From NCBI RefSeq assembly GCF_049472655.1, contig NZ_JAQNCS010000001.1:124001-188000 (forward strand): DNA of 64,000 nucleotides. The letters run 5' to 3'. This DNA comes from Deferribacter abyssi (GTDB taxonomy: Bacteria; Chrysiogenota; Deferribacteres; Deferribacterales; Deferribacteraceae). Positions 40,924 through 50,396 of this stretch are shown here, piece after piece (position 1 is the stretch's first letter; every line of letters begins with the position of its first letter). The translations under genes and the position numbers were made by a program. The notes beneath the pieces are model-generated. The model was given only the letters and a program-made list of their open reading frames with translations. It was not told where the DNA came from and made no database searches.

Positions 40924-41652
40924 ATGATTCCTATTAAAGATGTTATTCCCCGGAGAGAAACACCATTTGTTAATTATGTTTTAATCTTAGTTAATATAGT
41001 AGTTTTTCTTTATGAAGTATCTTTACCTCCTGATATTTTAAACAGATTTTTCTATATTTTTGGACTTGTACCTGCAAGATACACTCATCCAGAATGGGCT
41101 TATTTTGCTGGTTTACATATAGATAATTATTGGCCTTTTTTTACCAATATGTTTTTACATGGTAGCTGGTTTCATCTAATTAGTAATATGTGGACCCTTT
41201 ATATTTTTGGGGATAATGTAGAGGATAGACTTGGACATTTTAAATATTTAATTTTTTATATTTTATCAGGGCTTGCTGCGAGTTTCACACATTTCATTTT
41301 TAATGTAGATTCGGTTGTCCCGGCTGTGGGGGCATCTGGCGCTATTGCGGGAGTTATGGGTGCGTATTTTATAATGTTTCCTCACTCTAGGATTATTACA
41401 CTTATACCTGTATTTTTCTTCCCTTTTTTCTTTGAAATTCCTGCGGTAGTATTTTTAGGTTTTTGGTTCTTCTCTCAAATAATTTCGGGTACATTTACTT
41501 TAATAGTTAATCAAAATGCATCTGGTATTGCATGGTGGGCGCATATTGGTGGTTTTGTTTTTGGTATGCTATTTCATAAATTTTTCAAAAAAAATAATGA
41601 TTATTATAGGGATTATTTCCCTGATGAACTTTTGTATAGATATTTTCGTTAA
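40924..41652 (+). CDS. Rhomboid family intramembrane serine protease
   Basis: 242 residues, about six TM segments. PFVNYVLILVNIVVFLYEV (TM1), FLHGSWFHLISNMWTLYIFG with the conserved HGxxxHLxxNM, GDNVEDRLGHFKYLIFY, VGASGAIAGVMGAYFIMFPH with catalytic Ser138 (GxSG) and AWWAHIGGFVFGMLF with catalytic His207. It cleaves TM segments of membrane proteins. The downstream SDH-type protease gene starts 12 nt later and may be functionally linked. Confidence 0.93.
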   Translation: MIPIKDVIPRRETPFVNYVLILVNIVVFLYEVSLPPDILNRFFYIFGLVPARYTHPEWAYFAGLHIDNYWPFFTNMFLHGSWFHLISNMWTLYIFGDNVEDRLGHFKYLIFYILSGLAASFTHFIFNVDSVVPAVGASGAIAGVMGAYFIMFPHSRIITLIPVFFFPFFFEIPAVVFLGFWFFSQIISGTFTLIVNQNASGIAWWAHIGGFVFGMLFHKFFKKNNDYYRDYFPDELLYRYFR

Positions 41653-41664
41653 AAGAGGTGGGAT

Positions 41665-42480
41665 ATGGGATTTAATGAGCTTTTTTGGCTCTTTTTCATG
41701 CTGGCAGCTATGCAGCCAGTGATAAAACAGAGGATGATAGAATCAGCTAGACAGCGTTTGATTGCAAAGATTGAAAAAAATAGAGGTTCAAGAGTAATTC
41801 TTCTTGTTCATAGGCAAGAAACTATGAGTTTTTTAGGGTTTCCTGTTTACAAATATATCAATGTGGACGATTCTGAAGAGGTGTTAAGGGCAATTCAAAT
41901 GACAGATGATGATGTTCCTATTGATCTTATTTTACATACTCCTGGAGGTTTAGTGTTAGCATCTTTGCAGATTGCAAGGGCTTTAAAAAGACATAAAGGG
42001 AAAGTAACAGTTTTTGTACCTCATTATGCTATGAGTGGCGGGACATTGATTTCATTGGCGGCAGACGAAATTGTAATGAGTGAAAATGCTGTGCTTGGAC
42101 CTGTTGATCCTCAGCTTGGAGAATATCCTGCTGCTTCAGTATTAAAACTTCTAGAGCAAAAAGATATTAACAAAATTGATGATAAGACACTAATTTTGGC
42201 AGATATATCAAAAAAAGCAATAAATCAGCTTGAAAATGCGGTATATGAGTTACTCTGTGATAAGTATGAAGATGAAAAGTCTAGAGAACTTGCAAAAATA
42301 TTATCCACAGGTACTTGGACTCATGATTATCCCATAACTTTTGATGAGGCAAAAAAAATGGGTTTGCATGTTTCTAGCGATATCCCTACAGAGGTTATGC
42401 AACTGATGAGTTTGTATCCTCAACCTGTAAGGCGAACCTCTTCCGTTGAATATTTGCCAATTCCCAAGCACAAATCTTAA
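41665..42480 (+). CDS. SDH-type (ClpP-fold) membrane-anchored serine protease
   Basis: 271 residues of the serine dehydrogenase proteinase family (SDH_sah, related to SppA/ClpP). An N-terminal hydrophobic stretch (FNELFWLFFMLAAMQPVI) is a likely membrane anchor. The crotonase-like protease core contains DLILHTPGGLVLASLQIARA, VTVFVPHYAMSGGTLISLAA with putative nucleophile Ser124, and DEIVMSENAVLGPVDPQLGE. AAAGAGGTGGG lies before ATG. Closely follows the rhomboid gene; the pair may process membrane proteins. Confidence 0.85.
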   Translation: MGFNELFWLFFMLAAMQPVIKQRMIESARQRLIAKIEKNRGSRVILLVHRQETMSFLGFPVYKYINVDDSEEVLRAIQMTDDDVPIDLILHTPGGLVLASLQIARALKRHKGKVTVFVPHYAMSGGTLISLAADEIVMSENAVLGPVDPQLGEYPAASVLKLLEQKDINKIDDKTLILADISKKAINQLENAVYELLCDKYEDEKSRELAKILSTGTWTHDYPITFDEAKKMGLHVSSDIPTEVMQLMSLYPQPVRRTSSVEYLPIPKHKS

Positions 42481-42699
42481 TAATTAGACAATGATCCTTA
42501 GTGAGATAATTGTATTTTTATCATTACAGAAAGTAATAGTAGGTAGGCAATGTTTTTGTTGTTAGCATATGTGTGATTTTATAAGATTGTGTAATATTCT
42601 TGAATCATGCTTTGAACAAATTGTAGTTCGTAGTTATTTGTAAATCTAATATAATTTAAAAATCTTTACAAAATTAAAAAGTTATTTCATTATAAGTAT

Positions 42700-43524
42700 A
42701 TGAAAAAAATAATTATATTTACTGATCTTGATGGTACACTTCTTGATCATAATACTTATTCTTATGAAGCGGCTAAGGAAGCCATAGCAATTATAAAAAA
42801 AATCAATGTGCCATTAATTTTTACCACAAGTAAAACAAGGGCTGAAGTTTTAAAACTACAAGAAGATATGGGAATTTATCAACCTTTTATTGTGGAAAAT
42901 GGTGGTGGTATAATTTTTAGGGAAAAAGATATTGATGAGAATATTAAAAGAATTGCTGAGAGGCTTGGAAATGGTTATTATGCTTTAATATTAGGAGAAA
43001 AAAGAGAGGATTTGATTAAGTTTGGTCAGAATTTAAAAAAGAAGTGTAAGTTAAAGCTTTTTTCTGAGATGGAAGATGATGAGCTTATAAGAATTATGGG
43101 ACTACCTTATGAAAAACTTTTGCTTAGTAAGATGAGGGACTTCAGTGAACCTTTTATTCTAATGGATGAATGCGTGGTTGAGGTACTTTTGAGGGAAGTG
43201 GAAAAAAGTAAATTTAAAATATTAAAAGGTGGAAGATTTTATCATCTTGTTGGTAAATATCAAGATAAAGGGAATGCTGTAGAAAAAGTCAAAAAATTTT
43301 ATATGAAAAAATATAAAAATATTGTTACAATAGGTATAGGGGATAGCAGCAACGATATTGATTTGCTAGAAAAAGTAGATTATCCAGTATTAGTTAAAAG
43401 ATGGGATGGGGAACATGTGGAATGTAGGATAAAAAATGTGATTAAATCAGAGCTTGTAGGTCCTAAAGGTTTTAATTATGAGGTAATTAGATTATTAAAA
43501 ATTTTAGGAGTGTTTCATGGCTGA
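42700..43524 (+). CDS. Glucosyl/mannosyl-3-phosphoglycerate phosphatase (HAD-IIB)
   Basis: 274 residues of the MpgP/YedP HAD-IIB phosphatase family: FTDLDGTLLDHNTYSYEAAK (nucleophile Asp9, Asp11), IFTTSKTRAEVLKLQEDMGI, FIVENGGGIIF and VTIGIGDSSNDIDLLEKVDY. It would dephosphorylate the product of the next gene to glucosylglycerate (or mannosylglycerate), a compatible solute. The two genes overlap by 8 nt. A TATAAG/CATTAT box lies right before the ATG and no ribosome site is seen. Confidence 0.85.
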   Translation: MKKIIIFTDLDGTLLDHNTYSYEAAKEAIAIIKKINVPLIFTTSKTRAEVLKLQEDMGIYQPFIVENGGGIIFREKDIDENIKRIAERLGNGYYALILGEKREDLIKFGQNLKKKCKLKLFSEMEDDELIRIMGLPYEKLLLSKMRDFSEPFILMDECVVEVLLREVEKSKFKILKGGRFYHLVGKYQDKGNAVEKVKKFYMKKYKNIVTIGIGDSSNDIDLLEKVDYPVLVKRWDGEHVECRIKNVIKSELVGPKGFNYEVIRLLKILGVFHG

Positions 43525-44728
43525 TTTTTTTCAAAATGGCATTATTACAACTTTACAAAATGTTACGAAAAGGCCAATAGAAGAAATTGAAGCTGAGATT
43601 TTGCAATTTGTTGATAAAAGAAAGATTGCACTATTGTTGCCAGCATTATATTCAGAATTTGAAAGACCTGCGATGTACACTATTATTGAAGAATTAAAAG
43701 AGGCTTATTTTATAGATACAATAGTTCTATCTCTAGATCAGGCAAATGAAGAGCAATTTTTACATGTTAAAAAAGTAATGAGTGAATTACCTCAAAATGT
43801 AAAAATAGTTTGGAATCATGGTAAAAAAATACAAAACTTGTATTCTAAATTACTGCAAAAAGGTTTTCCCCTAAATATACCAGGTAAAGGGAGAGTTGTG
43901 TGGATGGCTCTTGGGTATATATTAGCTGATAATAGATTTTATGCTATAGCATTACATGATTGTGACATAGTAAATTATAAAAGGGATATTGTAGCAAAGT
44001 TGGTTTTTCCTATTATTCATCGTGGTCTAAATTATGAATTTAGCAAGGGGTTTTATGCGAGAGTGTCTGATAAAATATATGGTCGTGTTATGAGGTTATT
44101 TTTTACACCACTTGTAAGATCTTTAAAAAAATTATTAGGTTATGATAATAAATTTTTGGATTATTTGGATAGTTTTAGATATGCCTTATCAGGAGAATTT
44201 GCTATAATTAGAGAGCTTGCTAAAGGTATAAGATTTTCTCCTGATTGGGGTTTAGAGGTATCATTATTAAGTGAAATTTATCAAAATACTTCAATTAATA
44301 GAATCTGTCAGGTTGAAGTTTTAGAAACATATGAACATAAACATAATACCATAGACAAAAATCAGCCAAATAAGGGTTTACTACGAATGGCAACAGATAT
44401 TGCTAAGACACTTTTTAGAATATTGAGTCAAGAAGGGATACTTTTGTCTGAAGCTTTTTTCAAATCTCTTGTGAGTACTTATTTTCAGCAGGCTAGGATA
44501 GCCATTGAATCGTTTAATGCTTTAGCAATGATAAATGGTGTTGCTTTTGACAGGCATAAAGAGATTGCTGCTGTTGAAGCTTTTACCCAAGCAATAGATA
44601 ATGCTAAAAGTGATTTCTTGGAAAATCCTATAGGGATAAGGCTTATTTCACCATGGGTGAGAGTTGATTCTGCTTTACCAGAATTTGCTAATGAGCTTTT
44701 AGAAGCGGTAGAAGAAGATAATAAGTGA
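43517..44728 (+). CDS. gpgS: Glucosyl-3-phosphoglycerate synthase-like glycosyltransferase (GT81)
   Basis: 403 residues. IALLLPALYSEFERPAMYTI, VLSLDQANEEQF, KGRVVWMALGYILAD, FYAIALHDCDIVNYKRD (DxD-like metal site), RLFFTPLVRSLKKLLG, FRYALSGEFAIIRELAKGIR and DWGLEVSLLSEIYQNT match GpgS enzymes that transfer glucose from NDP-glucose to 3-phosphoglycerate. Coupled to the preceding phosphatase, as in Persephonella-type gpgS/gpgP loci. Mannosyl specificity is the alternative, but the sequence looks like GT81 rather than MpgS GT55. Confidence 0.82.
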   Translation: MADFFQNGIITTLQNVTKRPIEEIEAEILQFVDKRKIALLLPALYSEFERPAMYTIIEELKEAYFIDTIVLSLDQANEEQFLHVKKVMSELPQNVKIVWNHGKKIQNLYSKLLQKGFPLNIPGKGRVVWMALGYILADNRFYAIALHDCDIVNYKRDIVAKLVFPIIHRGLNYEFSKGFYARVSDKIYGRVMRLFFTPLVRSLKKLLGYDNKFLDYLDSFRYALSGEFAIIRELAKGIRFSPDWGLEVSLLSEIYQNTSINRICQVEVLETYEHKHNTIDKNQPNKGLLRMATDIAKTLFRILSQEGILLSEAFFKSLVSTYFQQARIAIESFNALAMINGVAFDRHKEIAAVEAFTQAIDNAKSDFLENPIGIRLISPWVRVDSALPEFANELLEAVEEDNK

Positions 44729-44742
44729 TTTATATCTGTTAA

Positions 44743-45264
44743 ATGATGTTGAGTAGAGGTTTTGTACAGCTTTATACTGGTAATGGAAAGGGGAAAACTA
44801 CAGCAGCTATTGGTCTTTCTATACGAGCTGCTGGAGCAGGATTTAAGGTTTTGTTTGCTCAATTTTTGAAAACCGCTAAATATAATGAGCATAATATACT
44901 TGCACAAATTAAAAATATCGATATGAAGACATTTGGTAGAGGTTGTTTAATAAGGGGTAAACCTGAAAATATTGATTATAAACTTGTATTAGAGGGGGTT
45001 AAGGAAGTAAAAAAATTAATAAATACAACGCAATATGATTTGGTAATTCTAGATGAGATAAATGTTGCTGTTTACTATGGGTTGATTGAAAAAGATGAAA
45101 TTTTAAATCTGATAAAGGAGAAGCCTTTGAGTTTAGAGATTGTTTTAACTGGCAGATATGCTCCAAAAGAATTTATCGAAGTTGCTGATTTGGTTACAGA
45201 ATTTAAGGAGATAAAACACTACTTCCATCAAGGGATACTTGCCCGTGAGGGGATAGAAAAATAG
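44743..45264 (+). CDS. cobO: Cob(I)yrinic acid a,c-diamide adenosyltransferase
   Basis: 173 residues of the CobO/CobA/BtuR family, which attaches the adenosyl group to corrinoids using ATP. P-loop YTGNGKGKTTAAIGLSIRAA (residues 11-30), VLFAQFLKTAKYNEHNIL, YDLVILDEINVAVYYGL and VLTGRYAPKEFIEVADLVTE are conserved, and the C-terminus keeps KHYFHQGILAREGIE (typical 'K..Y..G..AR.GIE'). It lies 14 nt after gpgS. No other cobalamin genes are in the window. Confidence 0.93.
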   Translation: MMLSRGFVQLYTGNGKGKTTAAIGLSIRAAGAGFKVLFAQFLKTAKYNEHNILAQIKNIDMKTFGRGCLIRGKPENIDYKLVLEGVKEVKKLINTTQYDLVILDEINVAVYYGLIEKDEILNLIKEKPLSLEIVLTGRYAPKEFIEVADLVTEFKEIKHYFHQGILAREGIEK

Positions 45265-45523
45265 CAGGTATTATTACAGTAAGACACTATTCAATAGTAT
45301 AATTTTATAAAAACTTTTATTGATAATGATGGATATTTCGTTGTTAGCATTAAGTGGTAGTATTAAAGATATTTTTTAAGCAATGACGATTGATATTTTG
45401 TTTTTTAATGCTTTAGTGTGTATTGTGTAATAATTTCAGTAAAATCAAACATGTTGATTTAAATAAAAAATTCTATATCATAAAAAACAGATATTGTTGT
45501 TATAAATCTAACTTGGTGAAGAA

Positions 45524-47272
45524 ATGAAAAAATATTTGGGTTGTTCCCCAAGATATGAGTGGTTTATAGAAGAAGTTAATATAGAAAAACTTTTTGATCT
45601 TTTAGATAAGTGGCATTTGCCAATACCTGTTGGTATGACTCTTTTCAAAAGAGGAGTATTAACTTCTAATGATTTAAATACGTTTTTTAATACTCCTTTA
45701 CAAAGCTTGAGAAACCCTTTCCATATGAAGGATATGGAAAAAGCTGTGAGGAGAGTATATGAAGCAATTATAGCTAAAGAGAAAATATGTATTTACGGTG
45801 ATTATGATGTAGATGGTGTTACTTCTACAGCCTTAATTTATTTGTTTCTAAAAGAGCTTGGAGCAAATGTTATATACTATATTCCAAACAGACTGGAAGA
45901 AGGATATGGGCTGAATTTTGAGGCTATTGATGAGCTGAGGTTAAAAAAAATATCACTTTTGATAACGGTAGATTGTGGTATTACTGCTATAGATGAAATT
46001 GAATATGCAAAAGCATGTGGAATTGATGTAATAATTACAGATCATCATAGACCTTTTGATGAATTACCAAATGCTTACAGTGTGTTGAATCCTATAAGAG
46101 AAGATGATGAATATGAATTTAAGGGTTTATCCGGAGTAGGGGTAGTTTTTAAGTTTATTATGGCAATAAGATATTTTCTTTCTATTAATAATTTTTTTAA
46201 AGATAAAATGCCTAATTTGAAAAAATATCTTGATATTGTGGCTTTAGGGACAATAGCTGATGTTGTCCCAATGGTAGATGAAAATAGAATATTTGTAAAA
46301 CATGGGCTTAAAATACTATCTAGTAGAGATGTAAGAATAGGTTTAAATGAATTAAAAAGAGTAACTGGTTTATTAAATACTAATATTGAAGTATCCCATG
46401 TAGGGTATGTTTTGGCCCCAAGAATTAATGCTGTGGGGAGGCTTGGGGAGAGTAATAGGGGAGTGAGGTTGCTTATTACTAAAAATAAAAACGAAGCAAG
46501 ATGGCTTGCAGAAGAACTTGATATCGAAAACAAGTATCGTCAGGAGATGGAAAGAAGAATTTTATCAGATTCTTTCAATAAAATTGAAAGGCTTGGTTTG
46601 GCACAAAAGTACTCAGGTATAGTATTATATTCTGATAGATGGCACCCTGGGATAATTGGGATTGTGGCGTCTAGGGTTGCAGAAAAATATAATAAACCTG
46701 CCATTGTTATCTCCCTTGAGGAAGGGGTTGGAAAAGGTTCTGCTAGAAGTATTGCAGACTTTCATCTTTATGATTGTTTAAAGGAAATTTCAGATCTTTT
46801 TCTAAAATTTGGTGGGCATAGATATGCAGCTGGTATACAGCTTTATGAGCAAAATATAAAACTACTTCAAAGACGTTTTGATGAAGTTATTAAAAAATAT
46901 AGGGGTACTAATCAGCAACATCCTGAGCTTGTTATAGATGCCATAGTTAAACCTAAAGATATAAATATGGACCTTATGAATTGGTTGGAAAGAATGAAGC
47001 CTTTTGGTCAGGGGAATCAAGAACCATTGTTTTGCATGAGGGATGTAAAGAAGTATCAGCAGTTTGCGTTTACGGGTAGGGATAAATCTCATATGAGAGG
47101 ATTTATAGAAAAAGATCGGTATGTTTTTGAAGTTGTTGGTTACAATATGAAAGATTATCAATCATATGTTAGAAATCATGATAGCTTTGATATTGTTTTT
47201 ACTCCTGAAATTAATCAATGGTTTGGAGATCGTTCGATATTATTAAAATTAAAAGATATAAAAAGAGTTTAA
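45524..47272 (+). CDS. recJ: Single-stranded-DNA-specific exonuclease RecJ
   Basis: 582 residues. DHH-family 5'-3' exonuclease of recombination and mismatch repair. ICIYGDYDVDGVTSTALIYL (motif I), VDCGITAIDEIEYAKACGID and DVIITDHHRP (DHH 173-175), ALGTIADVVPMVDENR, VGYVLAPRINAVGRLGES and DHHA1 motif GGHRYAAGIQL are intact, with an OB-fold C-terminus. GGTGAAGAA lies before ATG. It ends 1 nt before relA. Confidence 0.95.
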   Translation: MKKYLGCSPRYEWFIEEVNIEKLFDLLDKWHLPIPVGMTLFKRGVLTSNDLNTFFNTPLQSLRNPFHMKDMEKAVRRVYEAIIAKEKICIYGDYDVDGVTSTALIYLFLKELGANVIYYIPNRLEEGYGLNFEAIDELRLKKISLLITVDCGITAIDEIEYAKACGIDVIITDHHRPFDELPNAYSVLNPIREDDEYEFKGLSGVGVVFKFIMAIRYFLSINNFFKDKMPNLKKYLDIVALGTIADVVPMVDENRIFVKHGLKILSSRDVRIGLNELKRVTGLLNTNIEVSHVGYVLAPRINAVGRLGESNRGVRLLITKNKNEARWLAEELDIENKYRQEMERRILSDSFNKIERLGLAQKYSGIVLYSDRWHPGIIGIVASRVAEKYNKPAIVISLEEGVGKGSARSIADFHLYDCLKEISDLFLKFGGHRYAAGIQLYEQNIKLLQRRFDEVIKKYRGTNQQHPELVIDAIVKPKDINMDLMNWLERMKPFGQGNQEPLFCMRDVKKYQQFAFTGRDKSHMRGFIEKDRYVFEVVGYNMKDYQSYVRNHDSFDIVFTPEINQWFGDRSILLKLKDIKRV

Positions 47273-47273
47273 T

Positions 47274-49406
47274 ATGCCAGAAGTGAAAAAAGTTGTTAGA
47301 TTGCTAGATATTCAGGAAAGATTAATCAAAAATGGAATTAAGAACTTAGAAAAATTACATAAGGCATACGTGTATGCTGCTACGAAACATAGGGGTCAGC
47401 TCAGAAAAAGTGGTGAACCTTATTTGTCGCATCCTTTAAATGTAGCTTATATTTTAGCAGAAATGAATATGGATCTTGATACAGTTGTAGCAGGTTTGTT
47501 GCATGATACTCTTGAAGATACAGATGCAACCTATGAAGAACTGGTAAATTTGTTTGGGGAAGATGTAGCATTTCTTGTAGATGGTGTTTCAAAAATTGGA
47601 AAAATTAATTTTAAATCTCACGAAGAGAAGCAGGCTGAAGCATTTCGTAAAATGCTTATTTCTATGTCTAAAGATATCAGGGTAATTGTCATAAAGTTAG
47701 CAGATAGGCTTCATAATATGCGGACGATTCATTATCTGAATGAAGAAAAAAAGAAAAGGATTGCAAAGGAAACTTTAGAGATTTATGCCCCTTTATCTCA
47801 TAGACTTGGGATTGCATGGATAAAATGGGAGTTAGAAGATTTATCATTCAGGATTCTTAATCCTGAGGCATATTATGATATTTATAATAAAGTTAAGTTA
47901 AAGCGTAGTGAGCGAGAAGAATACTTAAAAGAAGTTTTGGCTGTTGTAAAAAAAGCTCTTGAGGATGAAAGAATTAATGCTGAAGTTACAGGGCGTCCTA
48001 AGCACTTTTATAGCATTTATACTAAGATGATTAGAAAAAAAACTTCTTTTGATGAAATTTACGATCTTCTTGCATTACGAATTTTGGTAAAAACAGTTCC
48101 TGAGTGTTATGCTGCGTTGGGTGTTATTCATAATTTGTGGAAGCCGATACAGGGAAGAATAAAAGATTATATAGCTATGCCCAAATCTAATATGTATCAG
48201 TCTTTGCATACTACTGTTATTGGTCCTAGAGGAATGAAGGTTGAGTTTCAAATAAGAACATATGAAATGCACAGAATTGCTGAAGAAGGGATCGCTGCGC
48301 ATTGGAAATATAAAGAAGGTAAAGTTTTTGACCCTAAAGAGGACAAGACTTTTGTTTGGCTCAGGCAATTGCTGGAGCAAAAGGATTTGAAAGATCCAAA
48401 GGAGTTTGTGGAGGCTTTAAAGGAAGATGTTTTACCTATACAGATATATGTTTTTACTCCTAATGGAGATATTGTGGAGTTACCGATTGGTTCTACTCCA
48501 ATAGATTTTGCTTATGCAATACATACAGAAGTGGGGCACAGATGTGTAGGAGCAAAGGTTGACGGTAGAATGGTGTCCTTAAAATACAAATTAAAAAATG
48601 GTGAGAAGGTAGAGATTTTAACTTCATCAAATCAGGAGCCTCGTAGAGATTGGTTAAATTTTGTTAAAACTAACAGAGCTAAAACAAGGATAAGAAGTTA
48701 TTTACGTAAAAAAGAAGAGGATAAGGCTATTGAAACGGGGAAGTATCTTCTTAATAAAACATTTGATGAGCATGAATTAGTTTTTGAAGAAGTAGTTAAG
48801 GATAAAATTAATTTAAAGAAGATTTTGGATAAATTTGGTTTAAAGGACTTTGATGATTTAATTAAAGCTGTTGGTTATGGGAGGCTTTCTCCAAAACAGG
48901 TTGTTCATGTCTTTGTGAAACCAAAGGAAGTTCAGAATATTCAACCCTCAAAGAGTGTGTCCAGAAAAAATCCTTTTATAATTGATGGTATTGATAATAT
49001 GATGGTTAAGATTGCTCAATGCTGTAAACCTTTGCCTGGAGATAAAATCAAAGGGTATATTACTAGAGGACGTGGTGTAGTGGTTCATAAAGAAAATTGT
49101 AAAAATTTTAGAAATATTGCTATAGATGAAAATCGTATCATTGATGTGGATTGGAATGTGGATTTAAGTTTTAAAATGTCAGTGAAAGTGGATTCAATTA
49201 CAGAGGATCGTCCAGGTATTTTAAGTGAGATAACAAATGTAATCAAAGATATGGGGATAAACATTATAGAATTTACTGCAAGGCCAATAATGTCAGGTAA
49301 AGCTAGACAAACATTTAGTATAGAAATAACGGATAAAAATCAACTCAACAAACTGATAACAAAAATAAAAAGTATTTCGGGTATAGAATCAGTTAAGGTT
49401 ATTTAA
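47274..49406 (+). CDS. Bifunctional (p)ppGpp synthetase/hydrolase RelA/SpoT
   Basis: 710 residues. HD hydrolase domain: RGQLRKSGEPYLSHPLNVAY with His53, GLLHDTLEDTDATYEEL with His77-Asp78 and IKLADRLHNMRT. Synthetase domain: TGRPKHFYSIYTKMIRKKTS, DEIYDLLALRILVKTVPECY and GRIKDYIAMPKSNMYQSLHT. Then TGS (YVFTPNGDIVELPIGSTPID), a zinc-finger/helical region (IAQCCKPLPGDKIKGYITRG) and a C-terminal ACT domain. Both active sites look intact, so it is a Rel-type bifunctional enzyme of the stringent response. Confidence 0.96.
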   Translation: MPEVKKVVRLLDIQERLIKNGIKNLEKLHKAYVYAATKHRGQLRKSGEPYLSHPLNVAYILAEMNMDLDTVVAGLLHDTLEDTDATYEELVNLFGEDVAFLVDGVSKIGKINFKSHEEKQAEAFRKMLISMSKDIRVIVIKLADRLHNMRTIHYLNEEKKKRIAKETLEIYAPLSHRLGIAWIKWELEDLSFRILNPEAYYDIYNKVKLKRSEREEYLKEVLAVVKKALEDERINAEVTGRPKHFYSIYTKMIRKKTSFDEIYDLLALRILVKTVPECYAALGVIHNLWKPIQGRIKDYIAMPKSNMYQSLHTTVIGPRGMKVEFQIRTYEMHRIAEEGIAAHWKYKEGKVFDPKEDKTFVWLRQLLEQKDLKDPKEFVEALKEDVLPIQIYVFTPNGDIVELPIGSTPIDFAYAIHTEVGHRCVGAKVDGRMVSLKYKLKNGEKVEILTSSNQEPRRDWLNFVKTNRAKTRIRSYLRKKEEDKAIETGKYLLNKTFDEHELVFEEVVKDKINLKKILDKFGLKDFDDLIKAVGYGRLSPKQVVHVFVKPKEVQNIQPSKSVSRKNPFIIDGIDNMMVKIAQCCKPLPGDKIKGYITRGRGVVVHKENCKNFRNIAIDENRIIDVDWNVDLSFKMSVKVDSITEDRPGILSEITNVIKDMGINIIEFTARPIMSGKARQTFSIEITDKNQLNKLITKIKSISGIESVKVI

Positions 49407-49435
49407 AAGTATGTTATAGTTTCAATTTAAGAATT

Positions 49436-49879
49436 TTACGCAATATTAAAATTTTTTGATTTACAATCAGAGTTTTTAATGATTTTATTGATAATAACTT
49501 TTTTGTGAACGTTTTTTTCAATAATGATTTCATCTACAAGCTGTTTTATAAGATATAATCCCTTACCGCACTCTGATAGTGGATTTAGTTTTGAGGATGG
49601 ATTAAAATTAAAAAGTTCTCCTTCATCAGTTACTTCAAAAGTCAATATATTATTATGTAAATATACAGTTATATTAACTGTTTTATTTTTATCATTCTTG
49701 TTACCATGGATTATGGCATTACTAACTAACTCGGATAAAACAAGCTCTAGATAGAAATACTCTTCTGATGTTTTATAAATATTTTTTCTTTTCAGGATAT
49801 CGATAATATAAATAATAGTTTCTGGTAAAAGTTTTAAATCTGATTGTATAGACACATGAGCTAAAACATTAGGTTTCAT
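49436..49879 (-). CDS. Anti-sigma factor-like serine kinase (RsbW-type HATPase)
   Basis: 147 residues. A GHKL ATPase of the RsbW/SpoIIAB type: N-box LVLSELVSNAIIHGNKNDKN, G1-like VTDEGELFNF and G2 CGKGLYLIKQLVDEIIIEKN. Such kinases bind a sigma factor or other target and phosphorylate a STAS antagonist, which is encoded directly upstream. The start is ATG 49879, overlapping the STAS gene end by 11 nt; a longer TTG form is less likely. No sigma factor or RsbU phosphatase gene lies nearby. Confidence 0.82.
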   Translation of the reverse strand: MKPNVLAHVSIQSDLKLLPETIIYIIDILKRKNIYKTSEEYFYLELVLSELVSNAIIHGNKNDKNKTVNITVYLHNNILTFEVTDEGELFNFNPSSKLNPLSECGKGLYLIKQLVDEIIIEKNVHKKVIINKIIKNSDCKSKNFNIA

Positions 49880-50213
49880 TGCTAAGTTCGTTGATAGCTT
49901 CTGATAAATTTTTGGAAATCTCAAGAGCTCTTATTAAACCTGTAGTTATGAAAATGGATAAAACCTTTTCATTATCTGTTACAATTCTAAGTTTAGCGTT
50001 TTTCTTTAAAGCTTCTTTGTGAAAGAATACCAAAACACTTAATGATGTACTATCCATATAGTCCACTGAGCATAAGTCAAGAAGTATTTTAGTACCTTCT
50101 TTAATATCTGGTGTAATTATGTTTCTTAAACCATTTACATTTGATGCGTCTATTCGAAAGGAATTTATTTTATAAATAAAAATACCATTTTTCACTTCTT
50201 TCTTGATTTCCAT
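49869..50213 (-). CDS. STAS-domain anti-sigma factor antagonist
   Basis: 114 residues, SpoIIAA/RsbV fold: KILLDLCSVDYMDSTSLSVL with the phosphorylatable Ser (Ser55/Ser57) region, preceded by FIYKINSFRIDASNVNGLRN and followed by KEALKKNAKLRIVTDNEKVL and FITTGLIRALEISKNL. It pairs with the RsbW-like kinase gene that starts inside its 3' end. ATG has a GGAGT site. Confidence 0.87.
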   Translation of the reverse strand: MEIKKEVKNGIFIYKINSFRIDASNVNGLRNIITPDIKEGTKILLDLCSVDYMDSTSLSVLVFFHKEALKKNAKLRIVTDNEKVLSIFITTGLIRALEISKNLSEAINELSNET

Positions 50214-50396
50214 AAATAACTCCTTTTTTTCAGTATTATGTTAACTATGTATAATTATATCAGTTTATTGTATGTTGTTCAATATTTTTTAGTCTTTATA
50301 CAGGGGTACTCCAGAGTAAAATTATCTATTGATTTTTTCTATAATATCCTTAATAATATTTATAAGTATTATAAAATATTTTGAAGAGAGGTTGTT

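Noticed and set aside
42481..42699. Possible gene or repeat in the 219-nt gap before the HAD phosphatase
   Set aside because: No ORF with start signals. A short match (TTGTGTAATATTCT) to ~57955 is not significant in AT-rich DNA.
45265..45523. Possible small RNA or gene in the 259-nt gap before recJ
   Set aside because: Only AT-rich sequence with no conserved structure, terminator or start with ribosome site.
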